Shown: positions 7,153 to 15,139 of the stretch, one piece after another
Position numbering within the stretch: position 1 is the first letter of the stretch
How the letters are laid out: each line of letters opens with the position of its first letter
NCBI GenBank assembly: GCA_023458055.1
Contig: JAEXAW010000010.1
Span: forward strand, 1-19,297
Direction of reading: 5' to 3'
Length of the DNA stretch: 19,297 nucleotides
Source of the DNA: Pseudomonadota bacterium
Lineage (GTDB): Bacteria; Pseudomonadota; Alphaproteobacteria; Sphingomonadales; Sphingomonadaceae
Notes under the pieces: model-generated
Database searches by the model: none
What the model was told of the DNA's origin: nothing
The model's input: only the letters and a program-made list of their open reading frames with translations
Made by a program: the position numbers and the translations under genes

Positions 7153-8538
7153 TTATTCTGCTAATTGTTGATTTTCTTCTGCAACTTGACCTAAATCTTG
7201 TTCTTCCTCTCTAGAAGGATATGCTGGAATTGGTGTTAACTCTATTCTTTCGAAAAGTTCTTTAACTTTGGTTAAACCGTTGGTAAGAATGGGAAAGAAA
7301 TCTTCGTAAGAACCATTTGATTCAAACACTTTGTTATCTTCATCTTTGAAAACATCATTCCATAGGTAAAAAATAACTTTATTAATAAATGGTTTTAGCG
7401 TTATGTTATTACCCTCATCAGGCTTAATAAAGTAGTTCCCAATACATTTATCCATTCCTAATGCTTGGTTATTTTTGATGTGATTGTTATTGATTTTTGC
7501 AATAAACTCTATCCATTTGTACTTTAATCCTCCTCCTAAATCAATTTCAAAATTGAAAGATTCGTTATTTTTTCCTTCTTCATTTTGTACCTCATAACAA
7601 ATTGGGACATATTCCCATTCCCATCTTCTTTTAAAAGCAGAATCCATCGGGAAAAGCGATTGGTCAGAAGTATTCATTGTTGCCAAAATATGCAAATTGG
7701 AAGGTAATTTTAAACCTTTAGCAATGCCTTCATGTTCTTTATTATCATCAAATTCCTCAATTAAATGATCGTTAAGTTCTTTTGAAGGTGAAACCGTATA
7801 ATTAGAATTACGGTCTAGCAATTGGAAAATTTCACCGAAAATTTCAGCACAATTACCTCTGTTGATTTCTTCAATTACCAAGTAATAATCATTATCCGAA
7901 TCTTTCCAAGCATCTGCATAAATTTTAGCAAAAGCTTGTGGTACAAACTTGTAGCTAATTACATCTTCTCCATCATCATTTTTTTCTGATGAAGGTTTAT
8001 AACCCCCAACAAATGAAGCATTGTCAAATTCAGGATGAAAAGTTACTCGCTGGTAAAATTTAGGATCTAAATCTTTTATTAATTGGTCAACTTTATATGA
8101 TTTACCTGTGCCTGGAGCACCGTAGTAGATTATGTTAAAACCACTAATTAAAGGAACAGATTCTCTTTCAACTTCTTCAGCTTGGTTTGGAAGGATTATA
8201 GGAGGATCTAATTGAAGCAAATCTGAAAGTAGTAATGCTAAAAGTTCATTGTATTCTTCATCTGTGATTTCCTTAAAAGGGTTTGTTATTGAAGTTAGAC
8301 TTGTTTCTTTTTCAATCTCTAACACCTTTTTAAAAGTAATTTCTATTTGGTTTAAACTTTCAAAAGTTAATACCAACGATCTCTTTTCAGAAATTACAAT
8401 AAATCGATCATTGTGATTAAATGCTAATAAATCTTCATCTGACAATATGTTTTCAAATGAAAATTTAATTTGAGCTAATGGACTTAAACTAGTTAATGAA
8501 CCCAAGTCATTAATATACAAAAGATAATTTTTTACCAT
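7153..8538 (-). CDS. McrB-like AAA+ GTPase of the restriction complex
   Basis: A 461-residue protein. The AAA+ domain runs from about residue 130 to 440: Walker A GAPGTGKS (140-147), Walker B YLVIEEINRGN (219-229), the McrB signature MNTSDQS (288-294) and a candidate arginine finger in FKRRW (302-306). McrB-type motors hydrolyse GTP, form hexamers, translocate DNA and are stimulated by the McrC-like nuclease encoded next. Residues 1-115 differ from the EcoK McrB methyl-binding domain. The segment IEITFKKVLEIEK (65-77) hints at a small beta-barrel (EVE/PUA-like) reader, which is uncertain. The C-terminus is acidic and Gln-rich. The start codon overlaps the preceding stop by 7 bases (ATGGTAA). 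Confidence 0.9.
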   Translation of the reverse strand: MVKNYLLYINDLGSLTSLSPLAQIKFSFENILSDEDLLAFNHNDRFIVISEKRSLVLTFESLNQIEITFKKVLEIEKETSLTSITNPFKEITDEEYNELLALLLSDLLQLDPPIILPNQAEEVERESVPLISGFNIIYYGAPGTGKSYKVDQLIKDLDPKFYQRVTFHPEFDNASFVGGYKPSSEKNDDGEDVISYKFVPQAFAKIYADAWKDSDNDYYLVIEEINRGNCAEIFGEIFQLLDRNSNYTVSPSKELNDHLIEEFDDNKEHEGIAKGLKLPSNLHILATMNTSDQSLFPMDSAFKRRWEWEYVPICYEVQNEEGKNNESFNFEIDLGGGLKYKWIEFIAKINNNHIKNNQALGMDKCIGNYFIKPDEGNNITLKPFINKVIFYLWNDVFKDEDNKVFESNGSYEDFFPILTNGLTKVKELFERIELTPIPAYPSREEEQDLGQVAEENQQLAE

Positions 8539-9167
8539 TTTACAGTGTATTTATTCCAAGTTTTTAGTTTTTTGAAAATTTTGCGATCTTGTTCTATAGT
8601 CAATTCACACATTTCTTTATCGCCTATATTGTATGGGCTACCATCAATAACTATATCATAAAAATCTGTTGGCTCTGGTGAATCAGAACGTTTTCGAACA
8701 GATTGTTTAAACCGAATTTCAATATTTTGGTTTACATCATTCAGTAAACATGAACTTACAATCAAAGGATATGTTACCGCTAAATTTTGTGTTAAAATTT
8801 CATAGCCTTTATTTCCAACTTTTTGTAGTACTAAATTGTTTGTTTTTTTAATATTACTTAAATAAAAAGAAATAGATTGATCAGTATTTTTAATTCTTTC
8901 TAAAACCAGCAAATCACCTGCATTCAAATCATACTTTCTATAATAAGGGCCAAATCCAACAATTCTTGTTTCTCGTCCTGTTTGCTTTCTAATATTATCA
9001 ATATTAGTATTATCAATTTTATCAACAAAAACAGAGCTACCGTTAATAAATGAATCAAAAACATTATCAACATTATAACCTCCTGTAACTAAAACGTAAT
9101 ATTCGTGGGTTGTACCTTTACCTAGTTCAGTATTATTAAGAATTTTTATATACTTATCTATTCTCAT
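8532..9167 (-). CDS. EcoRII-N/B3-like DNA-recognition protein without a nuclease domain
   Basis: A 211-residue protein. Residues 1-108 look like a diverged copy of the N-terminal domain of the HNH protein encoded just upstream. Shared features are ELGKGTTHEYYVLV (14-27) against NLGEADMHYCYITV, and FGPYYRKYDLNAGDLLVLE (72-90) against FLTYFRLVKAQVGDVLHFEK. This resembles the EcoRII-N/B3 effector domain of several restriction enzymes, a beta-barrel that reads a DNA site. Residues 110-211 match nothing I recognise and carry no nuclease motif I can see. A likely role is target-site recognition for the McrBC-like pair, which lacks an obvious specificity subunit. BsuMI likewise has a third restriction gene, ydiR. 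The gene overlaps both neighbours (14 and 7 bases). Confidence 0.6.
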   Translation of the reverse strand: MRIDKYIKILNNTELGKGTTHEYYVLVTGGYNVDNVFDSFINGSSVFVDKIDNTNIDNIRKQTGRETRIVGFGPYYRKYDLNAGDLLVLERIKNTDQSISFYLSNIKKTNNLVLQKVGNKGYEILTQNLAVTYPLIVSSCLLNDVNQNIEIRFKQSVRKRSDSPEPTDFYDIVIDGSPYNIGDKEMCELTIEQDRKIFKKLKTWNKYTVKW

Positions 9168-9861
9168 TATTACTTATTATTGTTTTTAACTCTTCTAATG
9201 ATAACATTGGATTCCTTCTATGAACCATACTATGGCAATTTGGACAAATAGGAGCTAAGTCATCAATAGGGTTTATTTGATATTCTATACCGATATCAGC
9301 AATTTTCTTTAAATGATGAACATGGATATATTCATTGCCTAGTTCTCCATATTTGTCGCTTAATAGTTCATCACAAACTTTGCAAACATACCCATGCTCC
9401 TCTAAACATATCTTTCGGGCTTGCTTACTTCGCTCATATTTATTAACTATAACTATTTTCTTTGCACCTTCATATAATTTTTCATTCTCAGCATCTTCAT
9501 TTTCAAAGTAAAAGTCGTTGTTCGTAATTGACATGAAATATTTCGATTTCTTTCTACCATTTTTAATCTCAATAACTTTTTCAAAATGCAAAACATCTCC
9601 AACTTGAGCCTTAACTAACCTAAAATAAGTTAAAAAACTTGATAATCTATGTTCGTTATTTTTTTCACTTTGGTTCTGGCTATAAGTAAATTCAAAGGGA
9701 ACGTTTGTAAATTTGTCAATTATCGTTCTTTTCTTGCCATCAGGCTTACCAAAAAAAATATCAGGATCTATTTGCTTTTTAGGTACAGTAATGTAACAAT
9801 AATGCATATCCGCTTCACCTAAATTAGATTTTGTTAATTTTTTAGTAAACTTTAAATTCAT
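9154..9861 (-). CDS. B3-like domain plus HNH endonuclease
   Basis: A 235-residue protein. Residues 1-115 form an EcoRII-N/B3-like DNA-binding domain: LTKSNLGEADMHYCYITVPK (9-28), EHRLSSFLTYFR (70-81), AQVGDVLHFEKV (85-96). Residues 145-220 form an HNH nuclease with a zinc knuckle: CKVC (160-163) and CPNC (206-209) bind zinc; HVHHLKKI (180-187), the Asn in INP (197) and H214 in MVHRR are the HNH catalytic positions. The layout, reader domain then HNH, is that of small type II or IV restriction enzymes. It starts on the last base of the methyltransferase 2 stop codon (TAATG). It may be a second restriction activity for the same site, or part of the McrBC-like complex. Confidence 0.82.
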   Translation of the reverse strand: MNLKFTKKLTKSNLGEADMHYCYITVPKKQIDPDIFFGKPDGKKRTIIDKFTNVPFEFTYSQNQSEKNNEHRLSSFLTYFRLVKAQVGDVLHFEKVIEIKNGRKKSKYFMSITNNDFYFENEDAENEKLYEGAKKIVIVNKYERSKQARKICLEEHGYVCKVCDELLSDKYGELGNEYIHVHHLKKIADIGIEYQINPIDDLAPICPNCHSMVHRRNPMLSLEELKTIISNNENR

Positions 9862-11378
9862 TATAGATATTTTTTAATCTCTTTTGCAATATATGATGCC
9901 ATCACTGGAGGTACGGCATTACCTATTTGCATATATGTTTTTAGATAAGCTCCCATAAAAACATAATCATCTGGAAAGGATTGAACTCTCGCTGCTTCCC
10001 TTGGAGTTAAACTTCTTACTGCATAAGGATGAATGTGTGAATGGCAATCCATTCTCATATGAGCAGTGATAGTTCTACAAGGCTTATCTGCAACTAATTT
10101 ATAATATTTATCTTTAAAAACATTATTACGATGAGAATAAGGCATTAAATGAGAAATTTTTTCATTTGTAGCATCATCACCTTGGTCCAATAATCTATAA
10201 ATATCATAATTTAAATCACTTACAAAACGAGATTTATGATTAAAAATTAATGGAATATTTCTTTCGTTGTTAATCAATTTTAAATACGAATTTTCATTAC
10301 CAGTAAATTGATTAACATCTACTTTTTTACCAGATTCATCGCTATCAATTTCATTCGAATTTTTAACTCTATTTGGTTCAAGTGGTTTAATATATTCTAA
10401 AGCATCGTTTAATACATACCTTTTCATTGAATCTGAATTAGAAACTATTTGTTCGAAAATTGTATCAGGAGTAATATTTTTATCTTTAGCTACGTCATTT
10501 CTAATAGCAATAAAAATAAGACGCTGTCTTTTTTGAGCTACCCCGAAATCATCAGATATTAAAATTCTACAATTTACATTGTAAGTATATTTAATACCAT
10601 CTTTTTCACTTTCGATATCTTTATAATCATCAATAACTTGTTGTGCATAAGGAAGCATTCCTCTAACATTCTCCATCACAACAAATTTTGGTGATAAATG
10701 AGTAATTGCTTTAATGAAATATTTATATAATTCATTTCTCGGATCATCAATAATACGTTGCTGATTTGCAGAACTAAATCCTTGACAAGGAGGACCACCA
10801 ACAATAATATCTACATCCTGATCTATATAATCTTTTATGTTGTCAACAATTTGACGAATATCACCATTAATGATTTTATCCTCTTTTACTTCTGGATGAT
10901 TGTAAGAATATGTATCTATACAAACATCTTCGTGATCATTAGCTAAAATGACTTTGAAACCTTCTTTTACAAACCCTAAACTTAAACCACCTGCGCCACA
11001 AAAGAAATCAACTAATGTAGGTTTACCTAAAGCTTGTTCTTTTTGTTGATATTTTAAACGAATTGAATTATTCAGTTTATCTAAATGATTACCAATAATC
11101 TTTTTATTCTGTACTGTAAAATTTACACTCTTTATGAATGAGTGAAATTTTGTTGATAATAATTTTTTTAATAACGTTATCTCTGTATCATCATCAATAA
11201 CACCTAATTCAATTAAATACGTTACGGTATTACTATCAACTAAATCATTATAGTTTTCAATATCAAAATTATTAAGCTCAGCTAAAGAATTTACGATTTT
11301 AATATGTAAATCTATCTTCTCTAAAAATGTTGCCTTTAATTTTTTATCGTTTATTTCTTTAATATTCTTAAATATCAT
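9861..11378 (-). CDS. DNA cytosine-C5 methyltransferase 2 (with N-terminal extension)
   Basis: A 505-residue protein that transfers a methyl group from SAM to C5 of cytosine in a specific site. Motif I is VDFFCGAGGLSLGF (123-136). Motif IV is GGPPCQGFS (194-202) with catalytic C198. Motif VI is ENV (236-238). QKRQR is motif VIII. Motifs IX-X are RSLTPREAARVQSFPDD and QIGNAVPPVMA near the end. The target-recognition region lies between VIII and IX. About 118 extra residues precede motif I; they are Asn/Ile-rich and helical and absent in methyltransferase 1. Two cytosine-C5 enzymes in tandem, as in LlaJI and BsuMI, suggest that each methylates one strand of one site. The gene overlaps methyltransferase 1 by 11 bases and shares one base with the HNH gene. 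Confidence 0.93.
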   Translation of the reverse strand: MIFKNIKEINDKKLKATFLEKIDLHIKIVNSLAELNNFDIENYNDLVDSNTVTYLIELGVIDDDTEITLLKKLLSTKFHSFIKSVNFTVQNKKIIGNHLDKLNNSIRLKYQQKEQALGKPTLVDFFCGAGGLSLGFVKEGFKVILANDHEDVCIDTYSYNHPEVKEDKIINGDIRQIVDNIKDYIDQDVDIIVGGPPCQGFSSANQQRIIDDPRNELYKYFIKAITHLSPKFVVMENVRGMLPYAQQVIDDYKDIESEKDGIKYTYNVNCRILISDDFGVAQKRQRLIFIAIRNDVAKDKNITPDTIFEQIVSNSDSMKRYVLNDALEYIKPLEPNRVKNSNEIDSDESGKKVDVNQFTGNENSYLKLINNERNIPLIFNHKSRFVSDLNYDIYRLLDQGDDATNEKISHLMPYSHRNNVFKDKYYKLVADKPCRTITAHMRMDCHSHIHPYAVRSLTPREAARVQSFPDDYVFMGAYLKTYMQIGNAVPPVMASYIAKEIKKYL

Positions 11379-12561
11379 ATTTCTTTAAAACATTTTTACA
11401 TCCTTTAGCAATAGCTTGAGCTAAAAGTACAGGAACTGCATTACCTATTTGTTTATAAATTTCTGTTCTTGACCCTTCAAATACAAAATCATCAGGGAAA
11501 GATTGCAATCTTGCTGCTTCTCTTGGAGTAATAGAACGCCCTTGTTTATAATCTGGATGTATAAATTGGTTACCATCCTTATATAAATGAGCAATAATAG
11601 TACGCGCTGGTTTATCCCAAAATTGAACACAATAACTATTATTAAAAACTCTTTGCTTTGGATGTCTCAAATCTTCTCTATTTTCCAATAATTGAGTAAA
11701 AGTCCAATTATTTTTACTCATTACTGAATATCTTTCAACATCTAACTCATTTAATTTTCTAGCTACATGATGTCTTAAAATATTAGATTTTTTATCTACC
11801 ATTTTATCTAGAAATTCATTTGAGTTATCGGTCTTAAAATTAATAATGTCATCACCTTCTCCTGCTTTTAGCGATGGTAAATCACTAATTGCATCAGCTA
11901 CAGTAATATATGGCTTTAAATTAGAATCTTCTGAATCCGAATTTGTTTTAATAATATTTTTATAAACTTCATCTGCATCAAACGGTAAATCCTTTCTAAC
12001 ACCTATGATGATAACACGTTTTCTAATTTGGGGTACGCCGTAATCAGCAGAGTTTAATACCATTTCTTTAGGTGATTTGATTAGCTTGTAATTCTCACCT
12101 AACTTTTTAAGAATAGTATCTAAAATTAATTTATTATTCAGTTTAGCTGTTAAGAGTCCAGTAACATTTTCAAAAACAAAAATCTTAGGATTTAAATGAT
12201 GTAAAACTTTAATATAGCTTTCAAATAAAAAATTACGTGGATCATCTTGCATCGCGTTTCCATCTTTGGCTCTACCTAAAGTTGAATATGCTTGACAAGG
12301 AGGCCCCCCTACAATTAAATCTACCGTTCTATCTTTAACTGCACTATCAATTATTTCATTTATATTTTCACTGGTGATATCTACATTTAAAACTTCTTCT
12401 TCTACATTTTCATAACCATAGAATTTCATTCTAGTTTTTAAAGTTTCACAAGCGTATTTATTAATTTCTACATGTGCAAGAGCTTTAAAACCTTCTTTGT
12501 AAAATCCTTCACTTAATCCACCACATCCTGCAAATAAATCGACAAAACTATATTTACTCAT
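11368..12561 (-). CDS. DNA cytosine-C5 methyltransferase 1
   Basis: A 397-residue protein, close to the usual length of Dcm-type enzymes. Motif I is VDLFAGCGGLSEGF (7-20). Motif IV is GGPPCQAYS (85-93) with catalytic C89. Motif VI is ENV (131-133). Motif VIII is QIRKR (178-182). Motifs IX-X are RSITPREAARLQSFPDD and QIGNAVPVLLA. A variable recognition region lies in between. It is clearly homologous to, but distinct from, methyltransferase 2, which fits modification of the two strands of an asymmetric site. Its ATG lies inside the end of the regulator gene (8-base overlap, ATGAGTAA), so regulator and methylase are made together. This is typical of controller-protein R-M operons, where methylation must precede restriction. 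Confidence 0.94.
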   Translation of the reverse strand: MSKYSFVDLFAGCGGLSEGFYKEGFKALAHVEINKYACETLKTRMKFYGYENVEEEVLNVDITSENINEIIDSAVKDRTVDLIVGGPPCQAYSTLGRAKDGNAMQDDPRNFLFESYIKVLHHLNPKIFVFENVTGLLTAKLNNKLILDTILKKLGENYKLIKSPKEMVLNSADYGVPQIRKRVIIIGVRKDLPFDADEVYKNIIKTNSDSEDSNLKPYITVADAISDLPSLKAGEGDDIINFKTDNSNEFLDKMVDKKSNILRHHVARKLNELDVERYSVMSKNNWTFTQLLENREDLRHPKQRVFNNSYCVQFWDKPARTIIAHLYKDGNQFIHPDYKQGRSITPREAARLQSFPDDFVFEGSRTEIYKQIGNAVPVLLAQAIAKGCKNVLKKYDI

Positions 12562-12790
12562 ACTCTTTCTCTTCTAAAATAATATTAAAGCATAATGCTT
12601 TTGAGAACTTCAAAATATAATCATAGCTGCAGTTGAATTTACCACCTTCAATTTTAGAAATGGTACTTCTACTTACGGACATTAATTCTGCAAGTTCTTC
12701 TTGTTTTAATTTTCTTTTTTCTCTGATTTCTTTCAAACGTATGCCTAATTCTTCTCTTTTTTTAAGAAGATCAGTGTCAGTAACTACCAT
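12554..12790 (-). CDS. Xre-family HTH regulator (controller-like)
   Basis: A 78-residue protein with one HTH_3 domain: IRLKEIREKRKLKQEELAEL (17-36), then the recognition helix in SVSRSTISKIEGGKF (38-52). The size and position directly before the methyltransferases match controller (C) proteins of type II R-M systems, which delay restriction after entry into a new host. It could equally be a simple autorepressor. The start MVVTDTD is 7 bases after the preceding gene's stop codon. Its binding site is most likely in the 13203-13321 promoter region, but I could not identify an operator with confidence. Confidence 0.85.
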   Translation of the reverse strand: MVVTDTDLLKKREELGIRLKEIREKRKLKQEELAELMSVSRSTISKIEGGKFNCSYDYILKFSKALCFNIILEEKEYE

Positions 12791-12797
12791 AAAGTCA

Positions 12798-13202
12798 TTA
12801 TTGTGCTTTCACCAAAAGATTTCCAGAATGTTGTTTTCCCTCTGCATCAGCTATTGTTAGCCATACATTGGTAAAAACTACACCGTCTTTCTCTTCCATA
12901 TCTAGAAGTATTTTTTCCTCTTTTGCTGAAATTACCTCACCTTGAAATTGTTGATTATCGTCATTAATTACAGTTACTATACTTCCTAGCAAATCGGCTG
13001 TTGCCACTTGTTCCACAATTACATCCTCCAATTTTACTTTAGAAATAGGGGGAAAAGATAAACCAGTACCTAATGCTTGAATTGATACTAAAGGAATTTC
13101 TTTGTCTAAAAAAATTTCTGACACTACATAGAGTTGATTAGGATTTTCATCCTCTAACGGTGTATGAAATTTCACAATTTGCCCTTGTTTTGTAGGTATC
13201 AT
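12798..13202 (-). CDS. Small beta-rich protein of unknown function, first gene of the defence operon
   Basis: A 134-residue protein starting MIPTKQGQIVKFHTPLEDEN. Short alternating hydrophobic strands (GQIVKFHTP, QLYVVSEIF, GSIVTVIND, FTNVWLTIAD) suggest two small SH3- or Tudor-like barrels. It has no HTH, nuclease or membrane motif. I have the impression that similar proteins precede HTH genes in Bacteroidota mobile elements, but I cannot name a family. Being the first gene after the putative operon promoter and just before the Xre gene, it may be a regulatory, antitoxin-like or DNA-binding accessory. No role can be proven here. Confidence 0.7.
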   Translation of the reverse strand: MIPTKQGQIVKFHTPLEDENPNQLYVVSEIFLDKEIPLVSIQALGTGLSFPPISKVKLEDVIVEQVATADLLGSIVTVINDDNQQFQGEVISAKEEKILLDMEEKDGVVFTNVWLTIADAEGKQHSGNLLVKAQ

Positions 13203-13222
13203 AGTTGTATTTTTTGAATAAG

Positions 13223-13253
13223 TAAAAGTACATTATTATTATTTCGTGTGCAA
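13223..13253 (-). promoter_or_regulatory. Putative promoter of the ten-gene defence operon
   Basis: The minus strand has TTG (13251-13253), a 20-base spacer, and TACTTTTA (13223-13230). This matches the Bacteroidota TTG/TAnnTTTG pattern except for the last base. Transcription would start about 14 bases before the ATG at 13202. This is the only intergenic gap over 20 bases between 13321 and the end of the Mrr-like gene, so it probably drives all ten genes. Confidence 0.5.
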
Positions 13254-13308
13254 TATAATGAACTCAGATTGCTACTATATGTATCAATTTAGAATTTTAA
13301 GGAATCTA

Positions 13309-13341
13309 AGGAAACCGAGGATTATATTTCCTCGATTTCCT
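13309..13341 (-). terminator. 12-bp hairpin spanning the stop codon of the primase/helicase gene
   Basis: AGGAAACCGAGG (13309-13320) and CCTCGATTTCCT (13330-13341) are inverted repeats. In the minus-strand RNA all 12 positions pair, one as G-U, around a 9-base loop that holds the UAA stop codon. No U-run follows, so it is an atypical terminator or an mRNA 3' stabiliser. It separates the replication module from the defence operon. Confidence 0.55.
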
Positions 13342-15136
13342 GAATATCCTCATTATCCTTATTGGCGGTATTGATATAGTTATCATGCGCTTCTCTATGT
13401 AGAATACCTGCTTTCACAAATGCTGTGATATATCCCTCTGCGGTTTTATCGTTTATAGAAAACTCTTTTGCTATCTCTAAATACTTTTGTCTGTTGAAGT
13501 TTTTGGGTAAGCCTTCTAAGAATTTTTCTTTTTTGTTTTTACTTTTTTTAACGATTGTTTCTCTCGGAAGGCTTTCGAAAACCGCTGCTGAGTGCTTGAC
13601 CAATGTTTTTGTGATTGCCATTAAAGAATCAAAATCTTCATCTTCACAAATTAAGTTATTGGTAATTTCGCCAGTTTCTAATAATCTAAATACTGAAATA
13701 AGCATTCCTAATCTAAAGGTAATAATGCCTAATCTGCGTACTGTTGCCATATAGTCTAAACCTTTGATATTGATATAGATATTCTGTGCTTCTGCAAAAA
13801 ACTGATTAAATGCTTGTTTTTGGTCTTTTGTAAATGAGAATTGGATTTCGGGCTGTTTTAGGAGCATTCCATAAAAGTTGTAGAAATCATAACCTAGATT
13901 TTGAAAGTAATCGTCTAAACCATCTTCTACTGCTAAACCGAATACATCTTTCCAAATGGTATTGACATTCATTTGATAAAAAATAAATCTACTGAAAAGT
14001 CCATTTTCGGCATCAGGAATGAGTGCCGTAATCTGTTTGGGTGTTCCCGAAAGGACTGTAGATAGACAAGGTTTTTCTATATCGACGTATTCGCGATCTG
14101 TTCTACGATAATAGGAAATGGTTTCGTGATGGAAAGCTTTACGGAATCCATCGCTGTAATTACCGTAATCGCTTTTAAAGGCTTGTGCTAATGTGTCACC
14201 TTCGGTTTCGAATATTAGACCTCTGCCATCACTATCCCCTAAAAGTTGGTAAGCTCCCGTAGATGAATTGTTGGCTGGGATAAATAGCATCTTTTCAGGT
14301 GGTCTTGTTGGTTTCTCTATATTTTCTGATTTACCTTTCTCTGCATTGTATTGTGCTAATTCAATTTCATATTGTTGTTTCAAGGTTTTTGCATCTTCAC
14401 GAAGTTTTTTGTGGACCTGATTTACCAATTGGCGACAATGTACCAATTTGCCTTTACCAGCAGATGCTTGAGCAGTAATGAAAAGAAAAAGATTAGGATA
14501 AATTTTTCGGCTGTCGTATATGCCATAGAGTTTGGGAAAACACGCACTCATAGCCACTAAAGCACCCAACAAAAGAATATCTTTTTCCTCATTGGAGGTT
14601 GCTACTTCTGTAATCTTTTTGAGGAATTCAGGAAGTTTAGGATATACCTCTTTGGGAATGGTTGGCAACCTATCGTTTGTTTGTACATCGAAAACCTCAT
14701 CATCGACTTTAGTATTTACGATTTCTTTTTTGACGATATTTTTGGAAATATCTATTTTAGATTCTTGCAAAGAAGTTATCAACCCTGCATTTTTAGCATT
14801 ATAAAAAAAGCTTTTTATTGTTACGCCATTCCCTTTAGATTTAAGACATTGGTTGTATTGCTTATCACATTCTTCATATTTGTATTGGGAATGAAATCTG
14901 CTGCATCGGTGAAAGTAATCCCTTCCCATTTCTTCAAATTCTTCAGCGAATGCAAAACCTATGTTTATCCAGGATTCGTAGGTAGAAGTTATGTCTAATT
15001 GCTGCTTTTCTATTTGTTCTAGCACTGCTTCAACTTCATCTGCTTTTGTATTTGTATTTTTAATTGCATTTGCTGTATCGTATTGCAAATCAGCTTTATC
15101 ATTTAGCCAATTTTGCGGATTAAATTTAGTTTTCAT
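13322..15136 (-). CDS. PriCT-2/DUF3987 replication protein (helicase-like)
   Basis: A 604-residue protein. Residues 35-120 are a PriCT-2 (primase C-terminal-like) domain: LDITSTYESWINIGFAFAEE, then CLKSKGNGVTIKSFFYNAKN. From about 165 to 540 it is a DUF3987 domain, with TAQASAGKGK as a Walker-A-like loop (221-230) and the typical IFETEGDTLAQAFKSDYG. The C-terminal 60 residues look like a winged helix (KFLEGLPKNF to FVKAGILHRE). In Bacteroidota mobile elements this protein regularly follows a BT4734-like primase, and together they are thought to prime and unwind DNA for element replication. The gene starts 3 bases after the primase gene. It is the last gene of that operon. In related elements the next genes are MobC and a relaxase, which are absent here. 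Confidence 0.88.
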   Translation of the reverse strand: MKTKFNPQNWLNDKADLQYDTANAIKNTNTKADEVEAVLEQIEKQQLDITSTYESWINIGFAFAEEFEEMGRDYFHRCSRFHSQYKYEECDKQYNQCLKSKGNGVTIKSFFYNAKNAGLITSLQESKIDISKNIVKKEIVNTKVDDEVFDVQTNDRLPTIPKEVYPKLPEFLKKITEVATSNEEKDILLLGALVAMSACFPKLYGIYDSRKIYPNLFLFITAQASAGKGKLVHCRQLVNQVHKKLREDAKTLKQQYEIELAQYNAEKGKSENIEKPTRPPEKMLFIPANNSSTGAYQLLGDSDGRGLIFETEGDTLAQAFKSDYGNYSDGFRKAFHHETISYYRRTDREYVDIEKPCLSTVLSGTPKQITALIPDAENGLFSRFIFYQMNVNTIWKDVFGLAVEDGLDDYFQNLGYDFYNFYGMLLKQPEIQFSFTKDQKQAFNQFFAEAQNIYINIKGLDYMATVRRLGIITFRLGMLISVFRLLETGEITNNLICEDEDFDSLMAITKTLVKHSAAVFESLPRETIVKKSKNKKEKFLEGLPKNFNRQKYLEIAKEFSINDKTAEGYITAFVKAGILHREAHDNYINTANKDNEDIQEIEEI

Positions 15137-15139
15137 TTC

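Noticed and set aside
10758..10946. 62-residue plus-strand frame inside methyltransferase 2
   Set aside because: Antisense shadow over conserved motif IV; low complexity Ile/Tyr/Asn.
11445..11630. 61-residue frame inside methyltransferase 1
   Set aside because: Shifted frame across motifs IX-X of the real gene.
12633..12860. 75-residue plus-strand frame opposite the Xre gene
   Set aside because: Antisense shadow; it crosses the end of the next gene and has no start signals.
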